Source: Mycolicibacterium mucogenicum DSM 44124
Lineage (GTDB): Bacteria > Actinomycetota > Actinomycetes > Mycobacteriales > Mycobacteriaceae
Direction: 5' to 3'
Assembly (NCBI RefSeq): GCF_005670685.2
Contig: NZ_CP062008.1
Coordinates: 4,836,001-4,900,000 of the forward strand
Length of the DNA: 64,000 nt
Shown here: in pieces, positions 33,450-41,901 of the stretch
How positions within the stretch are numbered: the stretch's first letter is position 1
Layout of the letters: each line of letters begins with the position of its first letter
Made by a program: the position numbers and the translations under genes
Notes under the pieces: model-generated
Database searches by the model: none
What the model was told of the DNA's origin: nothing
What the model saw: only the letters and a program-made list of their open reading frames with translations

Positions 33450-35051
33450 ATGAGTGACGAGCTGCTGCGCCATCCCCTGCATTCCGGGCACTTGACGGTG
33501 GGCGCCCTCAAGCGCAACAAAGACAAGCCGGTCCTGTTCCTCGGCGACACCACACTGACCGGCGGCCAGCTCGCCGACCGCATCAGCCAGTACATTCAGG
33601 CCTTCGAGGCGCTCGGCGCCGGCTCGGGCGCCAGCAGCGGCCTGCTGTCCCTCAACCGGCCCGAGGTGCTGATGATCATCGGCGCCAGCCAGACCCAGGG
33701 CTACCGGCGCACCGCACTACACCCTCTCGGCTCGCTGGACGATCACGCCTACGTCCTGACCGACGCCGGCGTCACGACCCTGATCATCGACCCCACCGAG
33801 GCGTTCGTGGAACGGGCCATCGGCCTGCTCGAGAAGGTCCCGTCGCTCAAGCAGATCCTGACCATCGGCCCGGTGCCGGACGAGCTGATCGGCTCGGCCA
33901 TCGACCTGGCCGCCGAAGCCGCGAAGTACGAGCCACAGCCGCTGAAGGCCGCCGACCTGGCGCCTGATCACGTCGGCGGACTGACCTACACCGGTGGCAC
34001 CACCGGCAAGCCCAAGGGCGTCATCGGCACGACGCAGTCCATCAGCACCATGACGACCATCCAGCTGGCCGAATGGGAGTGGCCCGAGCATCCCCGCTTC
34101 CTGATGTGCACTCCCTTGTCGCATGCCGGCGCCGCGTTCTTCACCCCGACCATCGTCAAGGGCGGCGAGCTGATCGTGCTCAAGAAGTTCGATCCCGCCG
34201 AAGTGCTGCGGGTCATCGAAGAGCAGAAGATCACCGCGACCATGCTCGTGCCGTCGATGATCTACGCGCTGATGGACCACCCCGATTCGCACACGCGCGA
34301 CCTGTCGTCGCTGGAGACCGTCTACTACGGCGCCTCCGCCATGAACCCGGTGCGCCTCGCCGAGGCCATCCGCCGGTTCGGCCCGATCTTCGCGCAGTAC
34401 TACGGCCAGTCCGAGGCCCCCATGGTCATCACCTACCTGGCCAAGGGCGAGCACGACGAGAAGCGGCTGACGTCCTGCGGCCGGCCGACGCTGTTCGCGC
34501 GGACCGCGCTGCTCGGCGACGACGGCCAACCCGTCAAGCAGGGCGAGGTCGGCGAGATCTGCGTGTCCGGCCCACTGCTGTCGGGTGGCTACTGGAATCT
34601 GCCGGAGGCCACCGCCGACACGTTCAAGGACGGCTGGATGCACACCGGCGACCTGGCCCGCGAGGACGAGGACGGGTTCTGGTTCATCGTCGACCGGACC
34701 AAGGACATGATCGTCACCGGCGGCTTCAACGTCTTCCCGCGCGAGGTGGAAGACGTTGTCGCCGAACATCCTTCGATCGCTCAGGTCTGCGTCGTCGGCA
34801 CCCCGGACGAGAAGTGGGGCGAGGCGGTGACGGCCGTCGTCGTGCTGCGTCCCGACGCCGACCGCTCCGAGGAGGCCATCGCGAAGATGACGGCCGAGAT
34901 TCAGGCCGCGGTCAAGGAACGCAAGGGCTCGGTGCAGTCGCCGAAGCAGGTCGTCATCGCCGACGCCGTGCCGGTGACGGCCCTCGGCAAGCCCGACAAG
35001 AAGGCCGTCCGGGCGCAGTTCTGGGCCGGCTCGGAGCGCTCCGTGGGCTGA
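33450..35051 (+). CDS. fadD8: Acyl-CoA ligase FadD8
   Basis: A 533-residue ANL enzyme very like M. tuberculosis FadD8 (Rv0551c): HLTVGALKRNKDKPVLFLG, NRPEVLMIIG and GYRRTALHPLGSLDDHAYVL in the first 120 residues. The P-loop is LTYTGGTTGKPKGV (~177-190), with YYGQSEAPMV (~317), MHTGDLAREDEDGFWFIVDR (~398-417) and the catalytic lysine in LGKPDKKAVR near the end. It should make an acyl-CoA from a fatty or sterol-derived acid. The KstR-like palindrome over its promoter points to induction by sterol metabolites, by inference. Confidence 0.92.
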   Translation: MSDELLRHPLHSGHLTVGALKRNKDKPVLFLGDTTLTGGQLADRISQYIQAFEALGAGSGASSGLLSLNRPEVLMIIGASQTQGYRRTALHPLGSLDDHAYVLTDAGVTTLIIDPTEAFVERAIGLLEKVPSLKQILTIGPVPDELIGSAIDLAAEAAKYEPQPLKAADLAPDHVGGLTYTGGTTGKPKGVIGTTQSISTMTTIQLAEWEWPEHPRFLMCTPLSHAGAAFFTPTIVKGGELIVLKKFDPAEVLRVIEEQKITATMLVPSMIYALMDHPDSHTRDLSSLETVYYGASAMNPVRLAEAIRRFGPIFAQYYGQSEAPMVITYLAKGEHDEKRLTSCGRPTLFARTALLGDDGQPVKQGEVGEICVSGPLLSGGYWNLPEATADTFKDGWMHTGDLAREDEDGFWFIVDRTKDMIVTGGFNVFPREVEDVVAEHPSIAQVCVVGTPDEKWGEAVTAVVVLRPDADRSEEAIAKMTAEIQAAVKERKGSVQSPKQVVIADAVPVTALGKPDKKAVRAQFWAGSERSVG

Positions 35052-35058
35052 GGCCTTC

Positions 35059-35119
35059 CGCGAGCAGACGCAAAACTGTCGTTTTCGGCCTGAAAACGAC
35101 AGTTTTACGTCTGCTCGCG
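35059..35119. terminator. Long convergent hairpin between fadD8 and the GntR gene
   Basis: Arms CGCGAGCAGACG then AAAACTGTCGTTTTC, with one mismatch and a 5-base loop: 61 bases in all. It covers the stop codon of the GntR gene. Confidence 0.75.
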
Positions 35120-35791
35120 AGTGGATCGCAACCCGGCGAGCAGGCGGTCGAAGAGCACCGCTGCCGCGGCGGCCGCGCCGTCCGGGTCGGCGGCGACGAT
35201 GCGGTCGAGCAGCCGGTGATGGTCCTCGAACTCGGTCTCGACCGGCGTCTCGTTCATGACGGACACGCTCGCGGTGATGACCTCGATGAGCCCGAGGTAC
35301 AGGTCGATGAGCATGGTGTTGCCCGACGCGCGCATGACGGCGCAGTGGAATTCGGTGTCGGCGTGGACGAATTCGTCGTGATGACCGGCCCGCTGCTCAT
35401 CGTCGCGGCCGTCCAGCAGCCGGCGCAGGGTGGCGAGGTCGTCGTCGGTCCGGTTGGTGGCGGCGAGGCGCGCGCCTTCCACTTCCAGCCCGCGGCGCAC
35501 CTGCAGCACATCGCGCAGTTCGTCGCTGCACAGCCGGCGCAGCGCACCTGACACCTCACTGGTGGCGCGGACGTACGTGCCGTCGCCCTGCCGCACCTCG
35601 AACAAGCCGGCGTGTGCCAGTGCCCGCACGGCCTCGCGCACGGTGTTGCGGCCGACCCCGAGGGCTTCGACGAGATCGGTCTCGTTCGGGATGCGATGTC
35701 CGACGGGCCATTCCCCGTCCGCGACCGAGCCCCGGAGCTGTTCGATGACCTGCTCGACCAAGCCGGCCCGGCGGGCTGTGTTCAGCGCCAC
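35105..35791 (-). CDS. GntR-family (FadR/FCD) transcriptional regulator
   Basis: 228 residues. The N-terminal winged helix-turn-helix includes HRIPNETDLVEALGVGRNTVREAVRAL (~32-58) and FEVRQGDGTYV. The C-terminal FCD domain has VRRGLEVEGARLAA, EFHCAVMRASGN (~150) and EFEDHHRLLDRIVAAD (~190), with histidine and aspartate residues that usually bind a metal and carboxylate effector. GTG start. It is divergent by 47 bases from an MFS transporter; a palindrome in the gap is the likely operator. The effector is unknown. Confidence 0.9.
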   Translation of the reverse strand: MALNTARRAGLVEQVIEQLRGSVADGEWPVGHRIPNETDLVEALGVGRNTVREAVRALAHAGLFEVRQGDGTYVRATSEVSGALRRLCSDELRDVLQVRRGLEVEGARLAATNRTDDDLATLRRLLDGRDDEQRAGHHDEFVHADTEFHCAVMRASGNTMLIDLYLGLIEVITASVSVMNETPVETEFEDHHRLLDRIVAADPDGAAAAAAVLFDRLLAGLRSTREQT

Positions 35792-35815
35792 GCAATCATC
35801 CTTTCAACCAATCAT

Positions 35816-35832
35816 AGGATGTATGGCATCCT
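35816..35832. promoter_or_regulatory. GntR-regulator operator candidate
   Basis: AGGATG and CATCCT separated by five bases, between the divergent GntR regulator and MFS genes. A further CATCC half-site lies at about 35797-35801. Confidence 0.55.
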
Positions 35833-35838
35833 AGCAGG

Positions 35839-37107
35839 ATGAGTGCTGCCGTGAACGGAACCCCACACGCCCGTTACGAAGATGAATTGGCACTCGAGCT
35901 CGATGGTGCCATCGAGATCACCGACATCCCGGCAAGCCCGAACACGCGTCTCGCCAGCGGGGTTCTGCTGGCCCTCGCCGTCGTCGTCACCGCGCTGAAT
36001 CTGCGGCCGTCGGTCACCAGCGTCGCTCCCCTGCTCGGCGAGATGCGCACCGCACTCGGGGTGTCATCGGTCTGGGCCGGCATCCTGACCACCCTGCCCG
36101 TGCTGTGCTTCTCGGCCGCCGGCGCCACCGCGCCATTGCTGTCCAAACGACTCGGCCTGGGCCGGACCGTCACGCTCGCACTGCTGGCGCTGGCCGTCGG
36201 GCTGATGGTGCGGCCGTTCGGCGACGGCGGCCTCATGCTCGGCGCCACCCTGCTCGCCTCGTCGGGCATCGCGCTGGCGAACGTGCTGATCCCGGTGGTC
36301 ATCAAGAGTTCGTTCCCCGCCCGCGTCGGCCTGATGACGGGCATCTACACCAGCGCACTGCAGGCCGGCGGCGCCTTCGGTGCCGCGGTCACCCCGGCCG
36401 TCGAACAGAGCGTCGGCGGCTGGCGTCCGTCGCTGGCCATCTGGGCGGCCCTCGCGCTGGCCGCGCTGCTGCTGTGGGTCCCCGCGGCCCGGCGCCACCG
36501 CACCGACTGGGCCGCCACCGCGGCACAGGCCACCAGACGCCGCTCGCTGTTGCGCAACCCGCTCGCATGGACCGTGACGGTCTACATGGGCAGCCAGTCG
36601 TTCCTGGCCTACGTCATGATGGGTTGGCTCCCACAGATTTTCATCGACAACGGCATGGACAAGACCAGTGCCGGCGTGATGTCCGGGGTGATGTCCCTGA
36701 TCGGCGTCCCGATCGCGCTCCTGATCTCGCCGCTGGCCGCCCGCACGACACACCAGAGCCTGTGGAACGTCGGCCTCGGTGTGCTGGGTGTATCCGGCAC
36801 CATCGGCCTGCTGATCGCGCCGATGGCAGCTCCGGTGCTGTGGAGCACGATGATCGGCATCGGGTTGAGCGCGTTCTCGCTGGCGCTGACCATCATCGCG
36901 CTGCGCGCCCGCAACGCCGAGGACACCGCACAGCTCTCGGGGATGGCGCAGGGCTTCGGCTACCTGTTCGCCAGCACCGGCCCGTTCCTGTTCGGGCTGC
37001 TGCACGACATGTCCGGCGACTGGCACGTCCCGTTCGTGTTGTTCTTCACCGTCTACGCGGTGCAGTTGACGGCCGGCTGGTTCGCCGGACGCAACCGCTA
37101 CGTCTAG
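35839..37107 (+). CDS. MFS transporter, CynX/NimT family
   Basis: 422 residues with about 12 membrane segments after a hydrophilic N-terminus of ~35. The family mark ALNLRPSVTSVAPLLGEMR (~52-70), then LTTLPVLCFSAAG and the central SSFPARVGLMTGIYTSALQAG identify the CynX/NimT (cyanate or nitroimidazole transporter-like) group. The actual substrate is unknown; related pumps export toxic small molecules. The start is ATG with AGCAGG upstream. Control by the divergent GntR protein is likely. Its stop codon abuts that of the convergent next gene. Confidence 0.88.
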   Translation: MSAAVNGTPHARYEDELALELDGAIEITDIPASPNTRLASGVLLALAVVVTALNLRPSVTSVAPLLGEMRTALGVSSVWAGILTTLPVLCFSAAGATAPLLSKRLGLGRTVTLALLALAVGLMVRPFGDGGLMLGATLLASSGIALANVLIPVVIKSSFPARVGLMTGIYTSALQAGGAFGAAVTPAVEQSVGGWRPSLAIWAALALAALLLWVPAARRHRTDWAATAAQATRRRSLLRNPLAWTVTVYMGSQSFLAYVMMGWLPQIFIDNGMDKTSAGVMSGVMSLIGVPIALLISPLAARTTHQSLWNVGLGVLGVSGTIGLLIAPMAAPVLWSTMIGIGLSAFSLALTIIALRARNAEDTAQLSGMAQGFGYLFASTGPFLFGLLHDMSGDWHVPFVLFFTVYAVQLTAGWFAGRNRYV

Positions 37108-37833
37108 CTAGTACTGCGGCGGATAGCCCGGGTAGCCGGTGGGAGCGACGGGCGCCGCCTGCCCGCTCTTCCATCGGCACCACTGCTGCGTCGAATTCAG
37201 CGCGGCCAGCACGCCGGTGGCGACCGCGAACACGATCGGTATCGCGGCGCTCAACACCGACACGCCCGCCATCCCCGGTAGTCCTTCGTAGCCACCAAGC
37301 GTCGTATCGAGCCGCTTGAGGATGGTGAGTGCGGCGAACACACCGATGACGTTCGACAGGACCACGACGGTGCAACCGCCCATGACGATCCAGCGGCCCA
37401 CCCCACGCCCGAGAATCAGCAGCACGCCGCCGACGAGCAGCGCGATCGCCACGACCGTCTGCACGAACGCCATGCCGGTGGTCAGGCTCATCAGGCTGGA
37501 TTTGACTTCGCTCGCGTAGGAACTGGTCAACGCGCCGAGCGTCGCGACCGCGTACCAGCTGGAGAACGCCTGGAACGCCGTCGACACGGCGCCGAGCATG
37601 CTGAGCACCGCGGCGATGATCGCCGTGACGCCGGACGGGCCGGCGGGTCCGGCGGGCATGGGTGGGCCGTAACCAGCGGGCTGGGGGTATTGCGGCTGGG
37701 GATACTGCGGATAGGGCACGTTCGGCGGCACACCGGGAGCGCCGTACGGGTTGGGCCCATACGGTTGACCCGGTGGTTGGCCGGGTCCGAACTGCCCAGG
37801 CCCGAATTGCCCGGGGGGCCACTGATTCGACAT
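37108..37833 (-). CDS. Proline/glycine-rich membrane protein of unknown function
   Basis: 241 residues. The first ~65 residues are a low-complexity tail of PPGQ, GPGQ and PQYPQP repeats. Four hydrophobic segments follow (~70-95, ~120-145, ~148-170, ~188-212), and the C-terminus is short and again Pro/Gly/Tyr-rich (PTGYPGYPPQY). Such cytosolic Pro-rich tails are common on actinobacterial membrane proteins and may bind partners. The ribosome site is AAGGAGGG. No function can be assigned. It is convergent with the MFS gene with no gap. Confidence 0.8.
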   Translation of the reverse strand: MSNQWPPGQFGPGQFGPGQPPGQPYGPNPYGAPGVPPNVPYPQYPQPQYPQPAGYGPPMPAGPAGPSGVTAIIAAVLSMLGAVSTAFQAFSSWYAVATLGALTSSYASEVKSSLMSLTTGMAFVQTVVAIALLVGGVLLILGRGVGRWIVMGGCTVVVLSNVIGVFAALTILKRLDTTLGGYEGLPGMAGVSVLSAAIPIVFAVATGVLAALNSTQQWCRWKSGQAAPVAPTGYPGYPPQY

Positions 37834-37891
37834 CGAAACCCTCCTTCAGCTGGGCGAACATAGCACGCCAGCGCGGTTTCGGCGCCTCGTC

Positions 37892-37897
37892 TAGCCT
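37892..37897 (+). promoter_or_regulatory. -10 element of the DUF385 gene at 37904 (leaderless)
   Basis: TAGCCT, six bases, then ATG. Confidence 0.45.
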
Positions 37898-37903
37898 CGG
37901 GTC

Positions 37904-38356
37904 ATGGCCCCGGACAGCGACGCGAATCTCAAGCCACCCTGGTGGCTCAAGCCCATGAACAAGGTGATGATGGCGGTCATGCGGGTGGTCCCGATCAAGG
38001 GCCCCGTGGTGCTGACCGTGCCCGGCCGCAAGTCCGGTGAACCGCGGTCGACGCCCATCACCCCGTTCGAGGTCGACGGCCGGCGCTACGTGGTGGGCGG
38101 GTTCCCGAACGCCGACTGGGTGCGCAACGCGCGCGCCGCCGCCACCGCGACCGTCACTCAGGGCCGGCACCACGAAGAGGTCCGGCTGTTCGAGGTGCCC
38201 GCCGAAGAGGCCCGCCCGCTGTTGCGGCAGTTCCCCATCCTGGTGCCGACGGGCGTCGGCTTCATGAAGAACGCCGGCCTCGTGACCGGGCCCAACCCCG
38301 ACGAATTCGAAGCGCTCGCCGGCCGCTGCGCGGTGTTCCGGTTCGACCCCGTCTAG
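37904..38356 (+). CDS. F420-dependent nitroreductase-family protein (DUF385)
   Basis: A 150-residue split-barrel protein of the Ddn/DUF385 family. It has VLTVPGRKSGEPRSTPITPFEVDGRRYVV (~37-65), with the GRKSG and RSTP elements that bind the deazaflavin F420, and GGFPNADWVRNARA (~67-80). These proteins reduce quinones or other acceptors with F420H2, or simply bind F420. The active-site residues of a true nitroreductase cannot be judged by eye. It ends in a convergent hairpin. Confidence 0.86.
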   Translation: MAPDSDANLKPPWWLKPMNKVMMAVMRVVPIKGPVVLTVPGRKSGEPRSTPITPFEVDGRRYVVGGFPNADWVRNARAAATATVTQGRHHEEVRLFEVPAEEARPLLRQFPILVPTGVGFMKNAGLVTGPNPDEFEALAGRCAVFRFDPV

Positions 38357-38363
38357 ACACCGA

Positions 38364-38421
38364 CGAGCGTGGGGGCTGACGCGAAATTCTGGACGAATTT
38401 CCGCGTCAGCCCCCACGCTCG
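38364..38421. terminator. Convergent hairpin
   Basis: 20-bp arms beginning CGAGCGTGGGGGCTGACGCG, extended by AAATT/AATTT with one bulge. It lies between the DUF385 gene and the convergent lipoprotein gene. Confidence 0.75.
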
Positions 38422-38429
38422 GTAGCCGG

Positions 38430-38705
38430 CTAGATGTGCGGCGCGTTCTTGATCGGGGCGTCCTGCTGGCCGACCGTCTGACACCAGGCCAGCGCCGACG
38501 CGCGCGTCCCCGACACCTCCAGCGACGACGGATCGGCGCCCTTGCGGTCCTTGATCATCTTGTTGACCGCTTCGTTCTGCGTCTTCTCGTCGGCGCCGAC
38601 GAAGTCCTTGCACTTGGTGTCGCCGCCCTGCACGGCCGGCGAGCATCCGACCAGCATCAGTCCGGCAATGACACTCGACACCACCACGCCTGCTGACCGC
38701 TTCAT
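38430..38705 (-). CDS. Small putative lipoprotein
   Basis: 91 residues. The signal peptide (KRSAGVVVSSVIAGLML) ends in the lipobox LVGC at ~18-21, so the mature ~71-residue protein should be membrane-anchored outside. Two more cysteines (KCKDFV, LAWCQTV) could form a disulfide. The small helical pattern KTQNEAVNKMIKDRK resembles HdeA-like mycobacterial secreted proteins, but I am not sure. The start is the ATG at 38705, after AGGAGG; a TTG sits one codon earlier. Confidence 0.78.
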   Translation of the reverse strand: MKRSAGVVVSSVIAGLMLVGCSPAVQGGDTKCKDFVGADEKTQNEAVNKMIKDRKGADPSSLEVSGTRASALAWCQTVGQQDAPIKNAPHI

Positions 38706-38794
38706 CAAGGTCCTCCTGTATTCGGGCCGCGAACGGCCGCTGTTTGTGTCCGATCTAGTACCCCTGGGTGGCGCGGGCCAAACACCGTCGGCTC

Positions 38795-38800
38795 TAAGGT
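38795..38800 (+). promoter_or_regulatory. -10 element of menB (leaderless)
   Basis: TAAGGT, six bases, then GTG at 38807. Confidence 0.45.
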
Positions 38801-38806
38801 CGAGGC

Positions 38807-39724
38807 GTGAACGCAGACAATCCGTTTGACCCGCAGCTCTGGCAGCCGGTGACCGAGCTCGGTGAGCTCACCGACATCACCTACCACCGCCACGTGCGCG
38901 ACGGTAAGCCGCAGCCGACGGTCCGGATCGCCTTCGACCGGCCCGAGGTTCGCAACGCCTTCCGGCCACACACCGTCGACGAGCTGTACCGCGCCCTCGA
39001 CCACGCCCGAATGAGCCCCGACGTCGGCGTCATCCTGCTCACCGGCAACGGACCGTCGCCGAAGGACGGCGGCTGGGCCTTCTGCTCCGGTGGCGACCAG
39101 CGCATCCGCGGCCGCAGCGGTTACCAGTACGCGTCCGGCGAGACCGCCGAGTCCGTCGACCCGGCCCGCGCCGGGCGGCTGCACATCCTCGAGGTGCAGC
39201 GGCTCATCCGGTTCATGCCCAAGCCCGTGATCTGCCTCGTCAACGGCTGGGCGGCCGGCGGTGGCCACAGCCTGCACGTGGTCTGCGACCTGACCCTGGC
39301 CAGCCGCGAACATGCCCGCTTCAAGCAGACCGACGCCGACGTCGGCAGCTTCGACGGCGGCTACGGCAGCGCGTACCTGGCGCGGCAGACCGGGCAGAAA
39401 TTCGCGCGCGAGATCTTCTTCCTGGGCCGCGCCTACGACGCCGAGACCATGCACAAGATGGGCGCCGTCAACGAGGTCGTGGACCACAAGGACCTGGAAA
39501 CCGTTGCGCTGCAATGGGCCACCGAGATCAACGGCAAGTCGCCGCAGGCCATCCGCATGCTGAAGTTCGCGTTCAACCTGCTCGACGACGGCCTGGTGGG
39601 CCAGCAGATCTTCGCCGGCGAGGCCACCCGGCTGGCCTACATGACCGACGAAGCCGTCGAGGGCCGGGACGCGTTCCTGCAGAAGCGCGACCCGGACTGG
39701 AGCGAGTTCCCGCGCTACTTCTGA
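38807..39724 (+). CDS. menB: 1,4-Dihydroxy-2-naphthoyl-CoA synthase MenB
   Basis: A 305-residue crotonase-superfamily enzyme that closes the naphthoquinone ring from o-succinylbenzoyl-CoA. Signatures are RPEVRNAFRPHTVDEL (~45-60), AFCSGGDQRIRG (~88), VNGWAAGGGHSLHVVCDLTLAS (~145-166), DADVGSFDGGYGSAYLAR (~178) and the C-terminal FLQKRDPDWSEFPRYF. The long insert is usual in mycobacterial MenB. It stands alone, with its own leaderless-type promoter. It corresponds to Rv0548c. Confidence 0.96.
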   Translation: MNADNPFDPQLWQPVTELGELTDITYHRHVRDGKPQPTVRIAFDRPEVRNAFRPHTVDELYRALDHARMSPDVGVILLTGNGPSPKDGGWAFCSGGDQRIRGRSGYQYASGETAESVDPARAGRLHILEVQRLIRFMPKPVICLVNGWAAGGGHSLHVVCDLTLASREHARFKQTDADVGSFDGGYGSAYLARQTGQKFAREIFFLGRAYDAETMHKMGAVNEVVDHKDLETVALQWATEINGKSPQAIRMLKFAFNLLDDGLVGQQIFAGEATRLAYMTDEAVEGRDAFLQKRDPDWSEFPRYF

Positions 39725-39854
39725 GGTTCGCCGGGGTCCTGCCGCGGCGCTGTCCGTCGTACGGACGACAGCCCGCTGTGTGCTTTCCCATGAGTGCGCT
39801 GTGTATCCGCTTAGGCGCGCGTCGACGGCGGGCACCGCGCGTCACACTTGGGGC

Positions 39855-40322
39855 GTGGACGTCGGGACGCGAGCGCGAATCGGCCAGTGGGCGCTGGGGG
39901 TCGAGGGTTTCGCGCTGGGCGTCTTCGGCGGCGCCGGCCTGGCCTGGTCCATGGCGAACCCGCATTTCGGTGCCGCCGGGGCGCCGATCATGTGGCTGCG
40001 GGTGACGCCGCTGCACTGCTCGCTGCTGCTCGTCGTCGGCGTGCTGACCGTCTTCGCCGCGTTCGGCCGGAGCGCCGCGCTGTTCAACCGCATCGCCGCC
40101 GTCGGCTGGTTCATCGTTACGGCGGTGTGCATGGTGGCAACCTCGAGTCACAGCCCGGGACCTCTGGGTTTCGACTCACGTGACACCGTGCTCTACGCGA
40201 TCCTCACCGGCTACAACGTGGCGCTCGCGGCGTGGTTCGCCTTCCCCAAACGAACCAAGCCCGTCGAGCAGCCGCCGCGCCGGTTCCACCGTCGTCACTC
40301 AGACGCGATCGGATCCCGCTGA
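39855..40322 (+). CDS. Four-span membrane protein of unknown function
   Basis: 155 residues with four hydrophobic segments (~8-32, ~45-67, ~75-95, ~115-135) and a basic C-terminal tail (KRTKPVEQPPRRFHRRHSD). The GTG at 39855 starts VDVGTRARIGQW; upstream in-frame codons (to 39780) look unlike protein. The four-span layout resembles DUF4383-type proteins, but no firm family is recognised. bluB follows 19 bases later with its own -10 element. Confidence 0.7.
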   Translation: MDVGTRARIGQWALGVEGFALGVFGGAGLAWSMANPHFGAAGAPIMWLRVTPLHCSLLLVVGVLTVFAAFGRSAALFNRIAAVGWFIVTAVCMVATSSHSPGPLGFDSRDTVLYAILTGYNVALAAWFAFPKRTKPVEQPPRRFHRRHSDAIGSR

Positions 40323-40329
40323 TCCCTGT

Positions 40330-40335
40330 TAGCCT
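40330..40335 (+). promoter_or_regulatory. -10 element of bluB (leaderless)
   Basis: TAGCCT, six bases, then GTG at 40342. Confidence 0.45.
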
Positions 40336-40341
40336 CCCGGG

Positions 40342-41001
40342 GTGAGCGAGCCGAGTTACTCCGACGCCGAACGCGCAGCCGTCTACCGCGTCATGTCCGA
40401 GCGTCGGGACATGCGGCACTTCACACCGAATTCCACAGTGCCCGAAGAGGTTCTGCGCCGCATCCTGGAGGCCGCGCACACGGCGCCGAGTGTCGGGCTG
40501 ATGCAGCCGTGGCGTTTCCTGCGCATCACCGACCCGGCCGTCCGCACGGCGATCAAGAAGCTCGTCGATGCCGAGCGCATCCAGACCGGCGAGGCCCTCG
40601 GACCGCGCGAGGCGGAGTTCCTGGCGCTGAAGGTCGAGGGCATCGGCGACTGCGCCGAGCTCTTCGTGGTGGCCCTCGGTGACGATCGCGAACGCCACAT
40701 CTTCGGCCGCCGCACCATGCCCTACATGGACCTGGCGTCGGTGTCCTGCGCCATTCAGAACATGTGGCTGGCGGCCCGCGCGGAAGGCCTTGGGCTCGGC
40801 TGGGTTTCGCTGTTCGACCCGGCCGAGCTGGCCGCCCTGCTGGGTATGCCCGAGGGTGCCGACCCGATTGCGGTGCTGTGCGTCGGCCCGGTACCGGAGT
40901 TCCCCGACCGTCCCGAACTCGAGATCGTCGGCTGGACGACGGCGCGCCCGCTCGACGAACTCGTGTACACCAACGCCTGGCCTGTCACCGGAGCGAGCTG
41001 A
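40342..41001 (+). CDS. bluB: 5,6-Dimethylbenzimidazole synthase BluB
   Basis: A 219-residue nitroreductase-fold flavin destructase that converts FMNH2 and oxygen to the lower ligand of vitamin B12. BluB marks are SERRDMRHFTPNSTVPEEVLRRIL (~19-42), HTAPSVGLMQPWRFLRI (~46-62), MPYMDLASVSCAIQNMWLAARAEGLGLGWVSLFDP (~125-159) and ELVYTNAW. Length fits. No other cobalamin gene is in the window. A nitroreductase with another role is a weaker alternative. Confidence 0.88.
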   Translation: MSEPSYSDAERAAVYRVMSERRDMRHFTPNSTVPEEVLRRILEAAHTAPSVGLMQPWRFLRITDPAVRTAIKKLVDAERIQTGEALGPREAEFLALKVEGIGDCAELFVVALGDDRERHIFGRRTMPYMDLASVSCAIQNMWLAARAEGLGLGWVSLFDPAELAALLGMPEGADPIAVLCVGPVPEFPDRPELEIVGWTTARPLDELVYTNAWPVTGAS

Positions 41002-41012
41002 CGCCCCGGCCC

Positions 41013-41018
41013 TAAGCT
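41013..41018 (+). promoter_or_regulatory. -10 element of the SDR gene at 41025 (leaderless)
   Basis: TAAGCT, six bases, then GTG. Confidence 0.45.
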
Positions 41019-41024
41019 CAGGGT

Positions 41025-41897
41025 GTGAGCAAGAGTCCACTACAGCGCTTCGCCGAGAGCCTGCTGCTCGCCGGCATGCGGCCGCCCCTGATCGAACGGT
41101 TGTCGGGCCACGGCGAGGTCGACCTGACCGGGAAACGCATCGTGCTGACGGGGGCGTCGTCGGGCATCGGGGAGGCGGCCGCCGCCAAGTTCGCGCGCCT
41201 CGGAGCGACGGTCGTCATCATCGCCCGCCGGGCCGACCTGCTGGACAAGGTGGCCGCCCGGATCACCCACAGCGGTGGCGACGCCATCGCGCGGCCGTGC
41301 GACCTGTCCGACATGGACGCCATCGACAAACTGGTCACCGACGTGAAAGCCGAACTGGGCGGCGTCGACATCCTGATCAACAACGCCGGCCGGTCGATCC
41401 GCCGCCCGCTCGCCGAGTCCCTGGACCGCTGGCACGACGTCGAACGCACCATGACGCTCAACTACTACTCGCCGCTGCGCCTCATCCGCGGCTTCGCCCC
41501 CGGCATGATCGAGCGCGGCGACGGGCACATCATCAACGTGTCCACGTGGGGTGTCATGAACGAGTCGTCGCCGCTGTTCGCGGTCTACAACGCTTCCAAA
41601 TCGGCGCTGACCGCGGTGAGCCGGGTGATCGAAACCGAGTGGGGCGCAAGCGGAGTGCACTCCTCGACGCTGTTCTATCCATTGGTGAAGACGCCGATGA
41701 TCGCGCCGACCCGCGCCTTCGACGGGATGCCCGGCCTGTCGGCCGACGAGGCCGCCGACTGGATGATCACGGCGGCCAAGACCCGTCCGGTGCGGATCGC
41801 GCCCCGGATCGCGGTGACGTCGCACGCGCTCAACAGTTTCGTGCCCGGCGTGGTCGACCAGATGATGAAACGCCGACGCGCGCAGTCGATCGGGTGA
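41025..41897 (+). CDS. Short-chain dehydrogenase (Rv0547c-like)
   Basis: A 290-residue SDR with an N-terminal extension of ~35 (PLQRFAESLLLAGMRPPLIERL) that may lie on a membrane. The cofactor motif is LTGASSGIGEAAA (~41-53), with ARR after strand 2 (NADP(H) preferred). NNAGRS follows at ~120, with catalytic Ser in INVSTWG (~166) and YNASK (~187-191). It corresponds to Rv0547c by position between menB and the VOC gene. The VOC gene starts 4 bases after its stop. The substrate is unknown. Confidence 0.9.
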   Translation: MSKSPLQRFAESLLLAGMRPPLIERLSGHGEVDLTGKRIVLTGASSGIGEAAAAKFARLGATVVIIARRADLLDKVAARITHSGGDAIARPCDLSDMDAIDKLVTDVKAELGGVDILINNAGRSIRRPLAESLDRWHDVERTMTLNYYSPLRLIRGFAPGMIERGDGHIINVSTWGVMNESSPLFAVYNASKSALTAVSRVIETEWGASGVHSSTLFYPLVKTPMIAPTRAFDGMPGLSADEAADWMITAAKTRPVRIAPRIAVTSHALNSFVPGVVDQMMKRRRAQSIG

Positions 41898-41901
41898 CGC
41901 G

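Noticed and set aside
38756..38770. Third CsoR-like box upstream of menB
   Set aside because: TACCCCTGGG is only a partial match; the right half-site is degraded.
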